Positions 60,806 to 64,000 of a stretch of 64,000 nucleotides of DNA are shown here, piece by piece; within the stretch, counting starts at the first letter, position 1, and every line of letters begins with the position of its first letter. Below the pieces are notes generated by a model. It ran no database searches and had not been told where the DNA came from. It saw nothing but the letters and a program-made list of their open reading frames with translations. This DNA is from Laetiporus sulphureus 93-53 (lineage: Eukaryota > Basidiomycota > Agaricomycetes > Polyporales > Laetiporaceae), in assembly GCF_001632365.1 (NCBI RefSeq), contig NW_024468512.1, positions 205,162-269,161 of the forward strand, written 5' to 3'. The translations under genes and the position numbers were made by a program.

Positions 60806-61911
60806 CGGAACCGAGAAGAAAATCGAAACGAAAGGGGTATATTGCCAGGCGTGACGGCTAGCAGGCCTGGCGGGTGCTCGGTGCCCAGAGCGAGGGGGTC
60901 AAGTGCCTTCGGCGAGCGAGAGGCCTCCGTTTAGTGGAGAAGCAAAGAGAAAATAAACAAGTTGGCGGAGAGGTCGTGAAGGAAGAAGAAGAAGCCACTC
61001 CGAGGAGAGCGAGACAGGATGAGGATGGATTATGAGTGCAGCGCGGGTGGCTGACAGTGAGGCTGACATGGCTGACGCTGTCAGAGGCTTGCAGATCGGC
61101 TCCTCCCTTGACACGGTCTCGTCCTTCTCGAGGACAACCATGTTGTCTGGCCGGACATGTCTTGTCGATCTGTCCTTACTTCCTGTCAGATGCCAATGTC
61201 AGTTCATCACGCTGCTTGCTCGCCCTTGTGATCACTCATAGATCTCTAGTACTAGATTCTGTTCTCCTCCGTCAGGTACAAGCCATTGTCAGATATTCGT
61301 TTTACAGCCTGTACTCTCCTTTCGAAATGGGCTTTGACTGCATGTCCCAGATGAGGCCGCAACCCGATACTAGCGATCTCGTCGCGCTCGCGTTCGTCGA
61401 CTTGCTCCGGGACGTGTTTGCCACTGATCATGTGACCGCGTCTTGACTCTCGCTTTGTCTGTGCGGCCTACTAGTGAAGCGGCATCCAGGTATCGTTCCG
61501 ACCGTCTCAGATGTACTCAATTGCTCGTTTGTCTCTCGGAGTGACGGACGTTCTGCCAGCGTTGCATGCAACTTACTCCTCGCATTGGCCAGAACGGGCA
61601 TCAGGATCCAGAATATTAATATTTGCATCCGCAGTCTGGTGTTTAGGGGGCTGCGCAACTGCGTATGACTGATCGAGCATCCGGAGGATACTAGTATTTC
61701 AGGCTCAGGGCGTCGTCGCATTAATTATGTTAGAGTTTTATTGTTTTAGAACGTAGGACTTTTATTCACGAGATTGTGGCTGTGTGGCCGAAGAGTACTT
61801 GGCCCTCGTCGGGAAGCGCTCTAGAAAGCGATACACTCCATTGACGCTCTCATCCCGTAAAAGTACTCTACTCTCCATGCCCCTTTACGAACGCCTTCCT
61901 CACGCCGTTGC
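60806..61911. other. Intergenic, nothing recognised
   Basis: About 1.1 kb with short ORFs only; contains the promoter of the C2-domain gene at its right end. Confidence 0.5.
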
Positions 61912-63448
61912 ATGCCAGGTCACAAGAATCCGCTGCAGATATCCAGTATAATAGACCGCGTGCAGGCCGCCGTCACCAGCAGGTCCAAGCTCGAGCCGCC
62001 CGACCCGCTCGCCGCGGCCACCGCCGAGTCCCTCGCGCAGGGCAAGCCATTCGAAATGGACTTTGTTGACCTCACTGTCCACTTCGTCTCCGCGTCCGGC
62101 CTGCCGAAGATGGATGTCGTCGGCAGCGCCGATCCGTACTTCGTCGCGCGGCTCGATAACAAGATATCGTACATGTGCGCTATTGTTGCTATCTCCAGGA
62201 GTACCCTCGGAGTTGATTACCATCTTAGCTCGGCGGTGATCACCAGCACACGCTCGCCAGTATGGAATGAGGTGTGGAGGGTCAGAAATGTGCCACACAA
62301 TTCGACCCTCACGGTGGAGGTCATGGACAAGGATAGCAACAGCCTCACCGATGACTACATCGGGCATTTCCTCACCGCGGTCACACCCGGCGAGACTGAG
62401 TTTAGAATAGAGGACAGGGCCCTCAAGCGGAACAGAGGCACGTTCCGCCTCAATGTGAGGTTGTGTCCCGTCCTACCTCTGCAGCTTGCTCACGACGCTG
62501 CGCCAGATAGAGATCATGCCATCAAGGGACCCCGCAGCGAGCGACTTTCCGTACGACTTCGACGGCCCCGTCCGTTACTCGACCCACTACTCGCCCACTG
62601 TCGGCCGCCTGACGCAGGCCGACAGCCGACTATACACGACCTGGAAGGTGTACATCAAGGGCGTGCACCGCTTCTTCGGCGACAGTGTCCAACACTGGAA
62701 CCGCGACTACGCCAAGGCGCGCTCCATCTTCCAAGGGCCTACCGCGCTTGCCATCCGCACCGTCATCCACACCGGCCACCGCATGCTGTACGCGCGCACC
62801 GTGTCGAATGGGTTCGGCTTCATCGACGGCCCCGAAGACGTTCACCACCTCTTCCACGGGCACGCCGCACGCGACGAGAGCGGACCCAGCGCGCGCAACC
62901 CGTTCGTACACCGCATCAAACCCGCCACATACACGTATGTCATTGCCGTCGACGACGATTCGTGGCGCTTCTCCGAGACGGGCGCAAAGTTCCTCGTCAA
63001 CATGGCGTCCAAGCATGCTCTGCACTCGAACTGTGCCGAGGCTGTACGCTTTTCGGGCGAGTTCCATCCGCGGCCCAAGGGCGGGTGGGAGAACTTTCAA
63101 GATGAGATGCGCGACGAGGACGTCGAATGGGAGCTTGTCGTCGACAACAAGTCGGGTACGTACGCTCCCGACTGTGCCATGCTCCCCGCCGTAAAGGCGC
63201 TGCTCGAGTACAACCTCCCTGGATTCGCAGTCGTCACCTATGACTATATGGATCCTGCACTCCAGCGGAGCACGGATGCCTGCCGGGCGTATGCGATGTC
63301 CAAACGTGGAATCAGCCCCGAGGACCTCTCCCCGGATGACCATCCCGAAAAAGAGACTTTGCTCGAGCGCGCCTCATCCTTTCTTCATCGCGGGCACGTC
63401 AAGGATGAAGCAGACTACGAACCGGAAGAGATGCAGGGCGAACGTTAA
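61912..63448 (+). CDS. C2-domain protein, uncharacterised fungal family
   Basis: Predicted exons 61912-62174, 62247-62454 and 62507-63448; 470 aa. A C2 domain spans about residues 48-155 (VDLTVHFVSASGLPKMDVVG, SADPYFVARLD, SPVWNEVWRV, LTVEVMDKDSNSLTDDYIG) with Asp residues that could bind calcium and membranes. The C-terminal 310 residues form a conserved fungal region (RYSTHYSPTVGRLTQADSRL, YTYVIAVDDDSWRFSETGAK, KHALHSNCAEAVRFSGEFHP) of unknown function. The first intron (72 nt) is in frame and has no stop; I remove it because the C2 loop would otherwise be too long. No signal peptide. Likely a cytosolic, membrane-recruited protein. Confidence 0.83.
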
Positions 63449-63842
63449 CCACAATGATCTACGTTGGAGTTTCTTATATCTATTGGGCCGCTTACCATAT
63501 ATCTGTACCAGCCAGATGCGCTCATACTCATAACCTGCCTAGTACTTACTTACATAGATACCATGCCTCCAACGAACAACAAGCAACCAACCAATGATGA
63601 TGGCATAAAGTCAGATAGATCAAGCAGGGTATGTGCGAGATGGGTGAGGATTATGATGACACTAAAAGCTACAAGTGCGTGCATGGACGGGACGGGTGAT
63701 ACTGTACAGTTCATTGTCGTTCCAACCTGCGGATAAGTAACTATAAATAACGGGCGTTCCACCAACGCGTTAGACACACGCGGGACGACGCTCACCATTT
63801 TACTTCCAACTCGTTGCTGGCCAAGGTCCGACCCCGTACGAC
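63449..63842. other. Intergenic between convergent genes
   Basis: About 390 bp; 3' flanks of the C2 gene and of the right-edge gene. Confidence 0.5.
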
Positions 63843-64000
63843 CTAATAGTCCTCTGTGATGTCCATGTCATCCTCTTGCACAAGTTCTTCCAAGGACACG
63901 GACTGGAACAACGCCGACCGCATGTACGGCCGCGCCGCCATGCCCGGTTTTCGATTCGCGAGCGGGCGAAACGTGTCTCTCCGCCGCAGCACCATGTTGG
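63843..64000 (-). CDS. C-terminal end of a gene cut by the right window edge
   Basis: On the minus strand the frame ending in TAG at 63843 is open to the edge and encodes MVLRRRDTFRPLANRKPGMA, a short helix (YMRSALFQSVSLEELVQ) and an acidic end (EDDMDITEDY). The composition and acidic tail look like a real coding 3' end. The 5' part is outside the window and no family is recognised. Confidence 0.55.
   Translation of the reverse strand, partial: NMVLRRRDTFRPLANRKPGMAARPYMRSALFQSVSLEELVQEDDMDITEDY

Noticed and set aside
62685..63194. 169-codon plus-strand ORF
   Set aside because: Alternative frame of the same exon, Thr/Ser/Arg-rich as expected for a shifted frame.
62630..63343. 237-codon minus-strand ORF
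   Set aside because: Antisense to the GC-rich last exon of the C2-domain gene; no independent evidence.

Overview
This is a gene-dense window from a filamentous basidiomycete, most likely an Agaricomycete. The evidence is many 46-72 nt GT-AG introns per gene, fungal-type proteins (Atg15, Ole1 with C-terminal cytochrome b5, GH5_12 sterylglucosidase, VBA-type MFS, shugoshin with the basidiomycete N-terminus) and BTB/POZ proteins of the kind expanded in mushrooms. All gene models were spliced by hand by matching intron phase and known family sequence; exon boundaries are predictions.

Layout. 0-10 kb: an unrecognised three-exon gene at the left edge, two dispersed BTB/POZ paralogues (1.1-2.1 and 7.0-8.0 kb) flanking eIF2A (minus), a stretch with decayed helicase-like fragments, then an SDR dehydrogenase (minus). 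10-18 kb: a 758-aa disordered protein (minus) divergent from a 134-aa basic protein built from four small exons, then shugoshin (minus) divergent from a BRCT+Myb Rap1-like protein. 19-27 kb: a 21-exon MFS transporter and a tandem pair of 15-exon cyclase-family genes. 27-36 kb: Prp4 kinase, delta-9 desaturase, mitochondrial-type PP2C, secreted FAD oxidase. 37-45 kb: a small uncharacterised gene, GH5_12 glucosidase, Atg15 lipase and the broken tail of a second SDR gene. 45-56 kb: a Ser/Thr kinase, a second Rap1-type protein with two Myb domains, and a secreted GH31 alpha-glucosidase. 57-64 kb: gene-poor, with a strongly marked promoter in front of a 43-codon ORF, a weak membrane-protein ORF, a C2-domain protein and the 3' end of a gene running off the right edge.

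Most genes are housekeeping or lineage-typical and unrelated in function, as usual in fungi. Two links stand out: the shugoshin/Rap1-like head-to-head pair (centromere cohesion and telomere-type proteins sharing about 310 bp of upstream DNA) with another Rap1-type gene 31 kb away, and the tandem cyclase duplication. I did not find an obviously new multi-gene system. The best candidates for something undescribed are the promoter at 57.95-58.12 kb with nine TGGCC/GGCCA sites and the small basic protein at 12.7-13.3 kb. No rRNA, tRNA, CRISPR or intact transposon was seen.
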